DNA of 64,000 nt from an endosymbiont of Escarpia spicata (GTDB taxonomy: Bacteria > Pseudomonadota > Gammaproteobacteria > Chromatiales > Chromatiaceae). The position numbers and the translations under genes were made by a program. The DNA lies in assembly GCA_003349915.1 (NCBI GenBank), contig QFXE01000021.1:372001-436000 (forward strand). Reading direction: 5' to 3'. The notes under the pieces were generated by a model that saw only the letters and a program-made list of their open reading frames with translations, ran no database searches and was not told where the DNA came from. The first letter of the stretch is position 1. Each line of letters begins with the position of its first letter. Below, one piece after another: positions 19,008 through 26,263 of the stretch.

Positions 19008-19343
19008 ATGCAAAACAAAATGATTGGTTATGTAATGATCCTGGCTGTGCTGCTCTTCGGCGGGTTGAGCACTGCCCAAGCGGCAAAAGCCCCTAATCCC
19101 GAAGCCGCCAAGGTCGAAAGGATGATCGCCGACGCCGATAAGGCGCGCAAGAGAGCGGCCTCAGTGGAAGGCGAATGGCGTGACGTCGGCAAAATGCTGA
19201 AAAAAGCCAAGGCCGCACTGGCAAAAGGTGACTATAAAACCGCCAAAAAGCTTGCGGCAAAGGCAAAGTCACAGAGTGAAATGGGATACATACAGGCAGT
19301 CGCGCAGAAAGATCTGAAGATGCCTTCATACCTCAAATATTGA
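19008..19343 (+). CDS. soxK: SoxXA-binding protein SoxK
   Basis: 111 residues with a signal peptide ending near TAQAAKAPN. The mature protein is a small Lys/Ala-rich helical protein (WRDVGKMLKKAKAALAKGD) ending in QKDLKMPSYLKY, as in the SoxXA-binding proteins of gammaproteobacterial sulfur oxidisers. SoxK joins SoxA and SoxX in a heterotrimer and improves their catalytic activity. A GGAG site precedes the ATG, and the gene lies between soxA and soxL. Confidence 0.9.
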   Translation: MQNKMIGYVMILAVLLFGGLSTAQAAKAPNPEAAKVERMIADADKARKRAASVEGEWRDVGKMLKKAKAALAKGDYKTAKKLAAKAKSQSEMGYIQAVAQKDLKMPSYLKY

Positions 19344-19374
19344 TCACGACTTTCCTATCAGGAGGAAGTTCATA

Positions 19375-20046
19375 ATGAAATATGCCAAGGCATTGATAAG
19401 ACTCGCTCTGGTTGGCGGAATTGCGCTCTCTGGAGCAGCGATGGCTGACCATGGCAACAATATCACTTCGACACTGCACTCGGTCGATGTGATGCACAAT
19501 GGAAAGACCGTCACTATTGAGAGAAGCAGTGACAAAAACGCCACGGTTCCCAAAGCCTACAATAAGGTCGCCCGCCACTGCCCACCTTTCTGCATCCAGC
19601 CGATGCCGTTGGGCCAGGGCATTGAAACCCTGGGTGAGCTGGAGGTTCTGGGTTACCTGAAGCGGGTTGCCAACGGAGACCGCACCGTACTGGTGATCGA
19701 CTCACGCACCCCTGAATGGATGGCTCGCGGTACCATTCCAGGCTCGACCAATATTCCCTGGAACAAGATCAATGTCGACGTTGAAGGCTCCTTCGCAATC
19801 GACGCTGAGGCAGAGACCTTGCAAGGTATTTTGACGGATACATTCGGTGCAAGGCTGGTAAAGGGCAGTTGGGATTTCCGTAACGCCAAGACCCTGGCAT
19901 TCTTCTGCAACGGGGCCTGGTGCCCGCAGTCAGCGGTCAATGTCAAGACCCTGGTCAGACTGGGATACCCGGCCTACAAGCTGAAGTGGTATCGCGGCGG
20001 CATGCAGTCCTGGGTTAGCCTGGGGCTGACCACGGTCAACCACTAA
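19375..20046 (+). CDS. soxL: SoxL, periplasmic rhodanese-like sulfurtransferase
   Basis: 223 residues with a signal peptide (cleavage near AAMADHGN). A single rhodanese domain (about residues 85-220) starts at VLVIDSRTPEWMARGTIPGS. The active-site loop is FFCNGAWCPQSA, with the first Cys in the catalytic position. An additional pair of cysteines occurs in HCPPFCIQP. SoxL is usual in the soxBXAKL clusters of purple sulfur bacteria. A strong AGGAGGAAG ribosome site lies before the ATG. It is the last gene of the sox operon here; a terminator follows. Confidence 0.92.
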   Translation: MKYAKALIRLALVGGIALSGAAMADHGNNITSTLHSVDVMHNGKTVTIERSSDKNATVPKAYNKVARHCPPFCIQPMPLGQGIETLGELEVLGYLKRVANGDRTVLVIDSRTPEWMARGTIPGSTNIPWNKINVDVEGSFAIDAEAETLQGILTDTFGARLVKGSWDFRNAKTLAFFCNGAWCPQSAVNVKTLVRLGYPAYKLKWYRGGMQSWVSLGLTTVNH

Positions 20047-20066
20047 ACCACCCTTCACGGCAAAAA

Positions 20067-20096
20067 CTCCGGCGCCTTCAAGGCGCTGGAGCTTTT
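20067..20096 (+). terminator. Rho-independent terminator after soxL
   Basis: GC-rich hairpin CTCCGGCGCC ... GGCGCTGGAG followed by CTTTT, about 20 bases after the soxL stop. It separates soxXAKL from the coiled-coil genes. Confidence 0.8.
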
Positions 20097-20215
20097 ACCT
20101 ACCCTTCCACCCACAAATCTCCCATCAGAAAAGGTTTGATAGTCGGTAATAATCCTTCAAATTCCAAGCGGATTAAGTTAGCATTTTCCTGTTACCCCGT
20201 TTGGAGACCGGTCGC

Positions 20216-20797
20216 ATGACCGAGCAGGACAAAACCGCTGTCAAAAACACGCAAGAGGCCGTTACCGACGAGCAGTTGGTGCGTGCCGTCACCTCGTTCG
20301 AAGCCATCATCGTCAGCCAGATCGAGATTAAAAATATTCTCGGCGACCGGCTCAACTACAGCATCCGGACCGGGCTTATCATTCTCGGCCTCATTGCTAT
20401 CTCCATTCTGATCCTGCTGCTGACACTGTCATCACAGATCACCCGTATCTCTGCGGTGGTCGGCGACATGAATCAGAACTTCACCTCCGTCTCAACCCAG
20501 ATGCAAAATATCGACACTTACATAACGTCCATGGAAAAGCGGGTCAGTCTGCTTAACGGAATCAATGGCCAGACGGAGACGATGGACCGGGAGATGGGTA
20601 CCATCACTGTCGATCTGCGGCGTATGCGCGGCACACTCAGTGGCATCCAGCAACATGTCAGATCCGTGGACGGAAACATCGCTTATATCTCAACTGCCAT
20701 CGACAAAATGAATTTCGATATTCAGAATATGGGACATGACATGCACCGCATGGGCCAACCAGCCCGATCAATGAACAGGATGTTCCCTCTTCCCTAA
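20216..20797 (+). CDS. Single-pass membrane coiled-coil protein, paralogue 1
   Basis: 193 residues from the ATG at 20216 (GGAG site 9 bases upstream). A cytosolic Glu/Asp/Lys-rich N-terminus of about 55 residues precedes one membrane helix (TGLIILGLIAISILILLLTL, about 54-73). A periplasmic region of about 120 residues follows, with a regular spacing of Met/Ile/Val such as SMEKRVSLLNGIN and IDKMNFDIQNMGHDMHRM. This suggests a long coiled coil. It ends in SMNRMFPLP, close to the tail of the next gene. The two are evidently paralogues. I do not recognise the family; position next to sox genes suggests a link but no function can be assigned. Confidence 0.75.
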   Translation: MTEQDKTAVKNTQEAVTDEQLVRAVTSFEAIIVSQIEIKNILGDRLNYSIRTGLIILGLIAISILILLLTLSSQITRISAVVGDMNQNFTSVSTQMQNIDTYITSMEKRVSLLNGINGQTETMDREMGTITVDLRRMRGTLSGIQQHVRSVDGNIAYISTAIDKMNFDIQNMGHDMHRMGQPARSMNRMFPLP

Positions 20798-20826
20798 CCC
20801 GGATTTCTCCTTATTGGAATACGAAA

Positions 20827-21366
20827 ATGGCAGAAGATCCCAAACGATTAATGGTGGAGGTGATCGGGCGTCTCGGACGTGAGACCCAGATTCATCTCGA
20901 CGAACGACACCACCACTTCCGCATCACGAACCTCTTCCTCTATGCCGTTGCCGCGTTTCTGATGATCGTGGCAATATTCAATGTCTACTACATCAGCATC
21001 CTGTGGGAGGATCTGAACGGCATCGTCAACAGCATGGACTCCATGCACTCCAATCTGCAGGGCGTCAACAAAAGCATGAACTCAGTCACCGCCAAGGTTG
21101 AACTGATCGACAAGCATATGACCAACATGGACGAAATCTATAGTCACACGGAATCTATGGGGGAGTTGATGCCGTCAGTACGCGAGTCCATGGGCGCCAT
21201 GGCGGATGAGATGACGCTCATTGAACAGGATATGAGTCACCTAAGTGGCGGCATGGGCAACATCGAACAGCGTTTCATTCAGATTACCGATGGAGTGGGG
21301 GTCATGCGCAGCAATGTGCGTCAGATCTCCCGGCCAATGGGTGTATTGAACCCGATCATGCCTTGA
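20827..21366 (+). CDS. Single-pass membrane coiled-coil protein, paralogue 2
   Basis: 179 residues. The layout is the same as the preceding protein: a short cytosolic start containing a His cluster (DERHHHFR), one membrane helix (FLYAVAAFLMIVAIFNVYYI, about 37-56) and a periplasmic, methionine-rich coiled coil (SMDSMHSNLQGVNKSMNSV, ELMPSVRESMGAMADEM). It ends in RPMGVLNPIMP. The 29-base gap to paralogue 1 indicates one transcript. The end overlaps the convergent HD-domain gene by 11 bases. The periplasmic Met content (over 20 residues) is unusual and could mean metal or surface contact, but this is speculation. Confidence 0.75.
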   Translation: MAEDPKRLMVEVIGRLGRETQIHLDERHHHFRITNLFLYAVAAFLMIVAIFNVYYISILWEDLNGIVNSMDSMHSNLQGVNKSMNSVTAKVELIDKHMTNMDEIYSHTESMGELMPSVRESMGAMADEMTLIEQDMSHLSGGMGNIEQRFIQITDGVGVMRSNVRQISRPMGVLNPIMP

Positions 21367-21856
21367 GACATTCGCTGAGGCGAGACCAGATATCATCACA
21401 CAGTCCCTTGCGGTAGACAGCTGATCTGAAAATAGCCTGCTCCCGAAGATACATATCCAGCCGCGTACTGTCTTGCTCCGTTAAACAGACAGTGACGTTT
21501 GCCAGCCTGTCCGCCGCCTTCACCACGAGCGCCAGCTCATGGCTACCGCTCACACGGCGCATCTTCTGGTTGGTTTTTCGCTTCCTCTCCTCCCTGGTAC
21601 GTCCCGGCTCATCTGTGACGATCTCCACACAGGCTCCAACAAAGTGGCCAAACACCTCCGCCACTTCGAAGCGGTTCACCGGTGTATCTTCAACCACGTC
21701 GTGCAGGTAGCCTATGACCTGAGCATCATTCCCATAGGACTCGACAAGCCCTGCCACCTGATCCAGGTGGTAGATATAGGGTTTATCGCCATAACGCTGC
21801 CCTCCATGCGCCTCAATGGCAAACACTCTCGCCCTATGCAGCAGTTCGTCACTCAT
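21356..21856 (-). CDS. HD-domain phosphohydrolase of the SpoT/Mesh1 type
   Basis: 166 residues, essentially a lone HD domain. The metal-site motifs are in order: YIYHLDQVAGLV (first His), GYLHDVVEDTPV (the HD pair and the SpoT-like VVEDT) and VVKAADRLANVT (the final Asp). These match the (p)ppGpp hydrolase domain of RelA/SpoT and the small alarmone hydrolases; there is no synthetase domain. Hydrolysis of (p)ppGpp or a related nucleotide (NADPH, for Mesh1-like enzymes) is a family-based inference. It follows DUF2764 in the ATPase operon by about 50 bases on the same strand. Confidence 0.82.
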   Translation of the reverse strand: MSDELLHRARVFAIEAHGGQRYGDKPYIYHLDQVAGLVESYGNDAQVIGYLHDVVEDTPVNRFEVAEVFGHFVGACVEIVTDEPGRTREERKRKTNQKMRRVSGSHELALVVKAADRLANVTVCLTEQDSTRLDMYLREQAIFRSAVYRKGLCDDIWSRLSECLKA

Positions 21857-21905
21857 CTTCCAAATATAGATCCAAACGAAGAAACATCACAAACAAACCC
21901 TGCAT

Positions 21906-22586
21906 TCACGCAAACATCTGCACATACTCACCCACTGCATCGTCCAACACGTTTTCAAAACGCCGCACAGCCCCTTCGCCATGATAGCTGGACCAGCGTT
22001 CCATGATGCCCCATTTCAACACATAAGCCACCACCGCCTCAAAATCAAAGTAGTGGCCCTCACCCTGTTGATCCAGCGTACGCCACTGCTCTCCCAGCAG
22101 GAGCCGCTCCAGCCCCAGGTGATCCTCCTCCCGTAACAGCCGGTTCGCCTCCAGCACCCAGGGAAAGGCGCGTTCCAGGCTGAAGCCGGGTTCACTCCAG
22201 TTTCTGTGGATCACACCCAGCCAACGGCCAAAACCCCAATCTGCATTAAGATCCGCTGCAGACTCTCCACGTCTGCGCCGCCGCAACGCCGCCACCAGTG
22301 TTCTGAATTCCATGCGTTGACGGATCAGTTGCCGCAACCACTCGTTTTCCAGTTCCCCCAGCAGTCGTTTCGTCTTCACGGCAATTTCAGCATCAGACGC
22401 TTCATGGGAATGAGAGGACCACCACAGCAGCCCTTCAATAGCCTGCAATTGCGTTGCATCTTCCGGTGTCAGAAAACTCAACCGTGCTTCAAGCTGGATG
22501 CGTGAGATCGGTGTCTGAGACACAGCAAAGAGTTCCCCCGCATAGGGCAGACTGGTGATCAGGGTAATGTAGGCGTCTCTGGACAT
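21906..22586 (-). CDS. DUF2764-like protein of the V-ATPase operon
   Basis: 226 residues from the ATG at 22586 (start YITLITSLPYAGELF). The frame is open to 22676, but that part lies in an intergenic repeat. The opening 'ITSLP' motif, the helical Arg/Glu-rich middle (LENEWLRQLIRQRMEFRTL) and length recall DUF2764 proteins. These are encoded between E and A subunit genes in bacterial V-ATPase operons such as those of Chlamydia and spirochaetes and may replace the missing C subunit. The position directly after ntpE agrees. Assignment is by resemblance and context. Confidence 0.7.
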   Translation of the reverse strand: MSRDAYITLITSLPYAGELFAVSQTPISRIQLEARLSFLTPEDATQLQAIEGLLWWSSHSHEASDAEIAVKTKRLLGELENEWLRQLIRQRMEFRTLVAALRRRRRGESAADLNADWGFGRWLGVIHRNWSEPGFSLERAFPWVLEANRLLREEDHLGLERLLLGEQWRTLDQQGEGHYFDFEAVVAYVLKWGIMERWSSYHGEGAVRRFENVLDDAVGEYVQMFA

Positions 22587-22607
22587 ATTAAATTGTGCAT
22601 ATTTATA

Positions 22608-22706
22608 GGTTGGGTTAGATGCGCATTGCCCCAAATTTTCATTTTTCCACCAAGCTTCGCGCGCATCGTAACCCAACAGCGGTTTGTCGGGTTACGTTGA
22701 ATTGTG
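22608..22706. repeat. Intergenic repeat, family 2, between ntpE and DUF2764
   Basis: Contains AGGTTGGGTTAGATGCGCAT on the + strand and, about 50 bases on, the complementary GCGCATCGTAACCCAAC, then TGTCGGGTTACG. The inverted arms could form a hairpin in the ATPase transcript. The repeat is related to the element at 6565-6660. It probably weakens or processes the mRNA between E and DUF2764. Confidence 0.65.
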
Positions 22707-22714
22707 CCAAATAG

Positions 22715-23401
22715 TCAACGGACGATGCCTTCCACCAGCGCCCGGAAACGGGGTTGCAGATGGGCCAGAAGGAGCTCTGTCACCGCCGCCTCTGTGACAT
22801 CCAACTTGATAGCATCACCACGTATAGAGAGACGGATGCCTGGCATATCATCATCCGCCTCGATAAAGGTCACCCCTTCCTGAAGCATCTCTTTGGTGAT
22901 CAGTCCGCTCAATTCGGTCAGCGGGTTGGCCCGCAGAGCTTCGGGATCCTTGCGCAGTTCTTCAAGGCCCACGGCATCCCGTGGTAGCAGTATCTGCATC
23001 GGTTCCGACTCGTCAACCTGCTCTTTCGCCCTTCCGGCCACCTCCAGAATCAGCCGTTGTAACATCTGTTCACGGCTCATCTCCCGGCCGACCGCCCGCT
23101 GTACCTCATCGGCGAAACGGGCGCTGAGGGTCGACTTCAACGACAGGATGGCATCACGTACCGCCACCGACAGCGACTCCTGCAGTGCCTTTTGGGTCTG
23201 CTCGGCCTGCTCCCGTGCCGCCTTTTTCAATGCTTCTGTCTCCAACTCGGCCTGTTCCACGATCCAGGCCGCCTGATGTTCCGCGTCGGCGACAATCTTC
23301 TCTGCCCTCTCCTGCCCTGCCGCAACACCTTCGTCGTGCAGCCGCTCTATCAGCGCCTCAACACCGGAAGAGACCTGTAGTGCACTGTTATCTTTTGCCA
23401 T
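22715..23401 (-). CDS. ntpE: V/A-type ATPase subunit E (peripheral stalk)
   Basis: A 228-residue stator-stalk subunit linking the V1 head to subunit I. The N-terminal two-fifths is a charged, Ala/Glu/Gln-rich helix (IVADAEHQAAWIVEQAELE, KKAAREQAEQTQKAL). The C-terminal globular domain includes ADDDMPGIRLSIRGDAI and ends in FRALVEGIVR, the usual subunit-E pattern. It lies 2 bases after ntpK in the operon. Confidence 0.85.
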   Translation of the reverse strand: MAKDNSALQVSSGVEALIERLHDEGVAAGQERAEKIVADAEHQAAWIVEQAELETEALKKAAREQAEQTQKALQESLSVAVRDAILSLKSTLSARFADEVQRAVGREMSREQMLQRLILEVAGRAKEQVDESEPMQILLPRDAVGLEELRKDPEALRANPLTELSGLITKEMLQEGVTFIEADDDMPGIRLSIRGDAIKLDVTEAAVTELLLAHLQPRFRALVEGIVR

Positions 23402-23403
23402 TG

Positions 23404-23856
23404 CTATTTCACTCCAGGCAGATCTGCGCTGAGCACTAAAGCGAAAACAAAGGCAAAAACAGCAAAACCCTCCACGATCGCCGCCGGCGCCAGGGAGAGA
23501 CCGAATATCTCAGGCTTGGCCTTTGCCGCGTTGATGGCCGCGGCACAACTTCGGCCCTGATAGATCGCACTGAACATCAGCGCCAGACCACAAAGCAGCC
23601 CGATACCAAACATGCCCGCCGCCGCCTCGGGGGTCACGGCACGATTGAGCGTGAACATAACAACAATGCCGTAGATCACCTGGGACGACGGCATCGCCGA
23701 TATACCGACATAGCGGCCATGACCACTCTCCGTCTCTATCATCGCGCCAATAGCCGCCTGTCCCGCCAGGGCACAACCGATCACACTGCCGATGGCGCCC
23801 AACGCCATGGGGCCGTAGATTCCGACCCAACCCAGCGCCATTACAAACTCATTCAT
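23404..23856 (-). CDS. ntpK: V/A-type ATPase rotor subunit K (proteolipid)
   Basis: A 150-residue four-helix proteolipid forming the membrane rotor ring. The essential ion-binding Glu is in the last helix (AAIVEGFAVFAF). The equivalent acid is missing from the second helix (PSSQVIYGIVV), as usual for V-type duplicated rotors. Helix 2 begins with MPSSQ and helix 3 ends with IYQGRSCAA. These positions correspond to sodium ligands in Enterococcus NtpK. The start overlaps the end of ntpI by four bases. Confidence 0.9.
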   Translation of the reverse strand: MNEFVMALGWVGIYGPMALGAIGSVIGCALAGQAAIGAMIETESGHGRYVGISAMPSSQVIYGIVVMFTLNRAVTPEAAAGMFGIGLLCGLALMFSAIYQGRSCAAAINAAKAKPEIFGLSLAPAAIVEGFAVFAFVFALVLSADLPGVK

Positions 23857-25658
23857 GGTTCGATCTCCTTTTTGGCGAAGGCACGAAAGGGGTAACCCTC
23901 ATCAGACATCCCCCAGTTGAAAAATTCGATGAAGTTGAGACGCAGCCCATGTACGAAGCCGCTGATGATACCCAGTCCCAGATTGATGCTGTGACCAAGA
24001 AACAGGATCAGGATCGCCAGCAGCAGGCCCGGACCGGGCAGCGCCGTCTTGACCTGTATCGCCAGGTCGTTGAAGGTGAGCGCCAGGGAGGCACTGGCCA
24101 GCCCCAGGGCAAAGAGGCGCAGGTAGCTAAGCACATCGCCAAACATCTTGGTGACCTGAGCCAAGCTACCCAGACCATCCACCAGGCGCAGCAGAGCCGA
24201 CTTCCAGTCACTCACCCTTCGGTTGCTGGCGAACAACATCACCAGCAGCAGACCCAGGCTCAACAGAAGATAACCCCCAGTAGCCAAGCCCTGCACGTCC
24301 TCTGTACTACCGAGATAGGCAGCGAATCCACCCGTGATAGCCAGGCTCCAGCCGATCGGCCGCGCGTTGTGCGGAAAGGGGCGCAACCTCAAGGCCACCA
24401 CCAGATTAGCCATCAACAGGTGCAGACAACCGATGGCGATGGAGAGTCTCATCATGCTGTCGAAGTCGTTGAGTTCCAACAGTTTCAAGCGCGCCACAAG
24501 TGTGCCGGGGGATGGCTCGATACCAAAGTAACTGCCCACCAGCACCCCGTAGAGAAAGGAGGCTGCCAAAACCACCACCGACAAGATACGAAAGCGCCGT
24601 CCCTCTGCCGATTTCTTCAACCGTTTCCAGTAACGCACCAGGATCAACCCGAGAATCACCGCATAACCGGCATCAGCCAATATCATGGCGAAAAAGAGTG
24701 CGAAGGAGAAGAATACGATGCGGGAGGGATCCCATTCGTGGTAGTTGGGAGTTTGGTAGAAACTCACCAGATCCTGCCCCCCATCCACCGGCGATGGGTT
24801 CTCCAACAGTGTGGGCGGCCGTTCCTCCGGCAATGGCTTCTCAGTGGTCAGCGCCAGCCCCAGCTCTGTTGCAAACGCCTGCAGCAGCGGCAGTTCACGC
24901 TCAGCCACCCACCCTTGAACCAGGCAGACGCCATCCTGCAGCCAGATGCCCTGATCCGCCTCCACCAAGGCGGAACGGTCCTCCGCGTGGGCAAGATTCT
25001 GACTGAGCAGAAAGATCCAGCGGCTCAATGCAGTATGTTCGGCATGCAGATCTTCGAGTCGCACCTCGGTTTCATTCAATCGCGCATGCAACTGGCTCAG
25101 AGAGACCGCCCCTGTATGCGTTCTGGCTACAGGCAGCAGACCTGCATCCGGCTCCTCCCGGGCAATCACCACCACATAGGTAAAACGATTGTCCCGATGG
25201 ACCTCCTGCCAGGGCAGGTCCAGTTCGGCAAGCCTTCCACGCTCGTGCAGCGGCAGTTGATAAAACCAATAGAGATAACCGCCGGAGTAGGCGGAACTGG
25301 GCAGCGTAAAATCGCCCCAGGGGGTAAGCTCATGGATACGGCGCTGCAGGAACGCCTTCTCATCCTCCGCTTCACGCAGACGCTGCTTGTTACCCAGCGC
25401 CAATCGCACCACTTCATCGAAATCAAAGGCCCCTATATCCTTTACCTGCTGCCGCTTCTCCGCCACATCGCTGATCCAGCGCAACGCTTTATAGGCCTCT
25501 TCAGCCGGCGCGCTCTGCGTTCTGTCGGGATCCGCCGCAAGTTTGGGCCGCAAGGGTATCAGGTGCAGGCATCCCATTCTCTGCAGCCCGGAAAGCATCA
25601 CTTTACGGTCTTGAGCAAGTCCGGCAAGCGTAACTTTTCGTAGCGCAAGGATGGTCAT
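23853..25658 (-). CDS. ntpI: V/A-type ATPase subunit I (membrane ion channel/stator)
   Basis: 601 residues from the ATG at 25658, which overlaps the ntpD stop (ATGA). The longer open frame to 25919 is only ntpD antiphase sequence. The N-terminal half (about 1-310) is soluble with coiled-coil stretches; the C-terminal half has about seven to eight membrane helices. The ion-path region includes KMFGDVLSYLRLFALGLAS, with the functional Arg of a-type subunits, and a late ILILFLGHSINLGLG helix. It pairs with the K ring to move H+ or Na+. Confidence 0.92.
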   Translation of the reverse strand: MTILALRKVTLAGLAQDRKVMLSGLQRMGCLHLIPLRPKLAADPDRTQSAPAEEAYKALRWISDVAEKRQQVKDIGAFDFDEVVRLALGNKQRLREAEDEKAFLQRRIHELTPWGDFTLPSSAYSGGYLYWFYQLPLHERGRLAELDLPWQEVHRDNRFTYVVVIAREEPDAGLLPVARTHTGAVSLSQLHARLNETEVRLEDLHAEHTALSRWIFLLSQNLAHAEDRSALVEADQGIWLQDGVCLVQGWVAERELPLLQAFATELGLALTTEKPLPEERPPTLLENPSPVDGGQDLVSFYQTPNYHEWDPSRIVFFSFALFFAMILADAGYAVILGLILVRYWKRLKKSAEGRRFRILSVVVLAASFLYGVLVGSYFGIEPSPGTLVARLKLLELNDFDSMMRLSIAIGCLHLLMANLVVALRLRPFPHNARPIGWSLAITGGFAAYLGSTEDVQGLATGGYLLLSLGLLLVMLFASNRRVSDWKSALLRLVDGLGSLAQVTKMFGDVLSYLRLFALGLASASLALTFNDLAIQVKTALPGPGLLLAILILFLGHSINLGLGIISGFVHGLRLNFIEFFNWGMSDEGYPFRAFAKKEIEP

Positions 25659-26263
25659 CGCAAACCGCCTTCTGCCTGTTTTTTGCGCTTTGCCAACTTG
25701 GCCCGTACCACCCCGGCCCGCTCCTCGTCCGCCAGATAGATACGGATCTTTCTGATCTGCTCGCGGGTACGGGGGATCAACACCTTGTCGAACAGGTTGA
25801 CCCGTTGGGTGATGGTGCGCACCTCCGCTTCCAGCAGTTTCAGGCGTTGTTCCGCAACCTGCATGCGCAGACGCATCTCCAAGGCCTGCTTGAGTTTCTC
25901 CACCAAAGGGTCGACCCAATGCGGCCTGGCCAACAAAGGATAATCCGCCAGCTGAAACTCTACATTTTCAAGGAGGGGAAGGCGCACCCCCATGACGTTT
26001 TCTTCACCCAAACTGACCCCGGCAATCGATACAAGCCCTTCAAGACTGATTGCCTGATAGGCAAGCATCGGCAGCTGTTCATTGATCCAGGGCGAGACTG
26101 CATCCAGTTGCGACTGTTCCGACGAACGCATTGCCCTGGCCTTCGCCTGTTCCGCCAGCAGTTGTCTGCGTTTCATATCCAGAGACGGCAAAAAATCACG
26201 ATAGCCTTTCAGCAGCTGATTCTGCCGGGTCAGAGAGGATTTATTGAGGGCGAACCGAGCCAT
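25655..26263 (-). CDS. ntpD: V/A-type ATPase subunit D (central stalk)
   Basis: A 202-residue central rotor shaft. The start MARFALNKSSLTRQNQLLKG is characteristic of subunit D. Long N- and C-terminal helices would form the antiparallel coiled coil, the latter with LLEAEVRTITQRVNLFDKVL. The gene abuts ntpB (one-base junction) and overlaps ntpI by four bases, so B, D, I and K are tightly coupled. Length is normal. Confidence 0.93.
   Translation of the reverse strand: MARFALNKSSLTRQNQLLKGYRDFLPSLDMKRRQLLAEQAKARAMRSSEQSQLDAVSPWINEQLPMLAYQAISLEGLVSIAGVSLGEENVMGVRLPLLENVEFQLADYPLLARPHWVDPLVEKLKQALEMRLRMQVAEQRLKLLEAEVRTITQRVNLFDKVLIPRTREQIRKIRIYLADEERAGVVRAKLAKRKKQAEGGLR

Noticed and set aside
22587..22676. 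N-terminal extension of the DUF2764-like protein
   Set aside because: The extra codons lie inside an intergenic repeat and the family-like start is at 22586.
23949..25643. 564-codon + strand open frame
   Set aside because: It lies antisense to the subunit I gene, is Gln/His-rich and has no family features; the - strand gene is clear.
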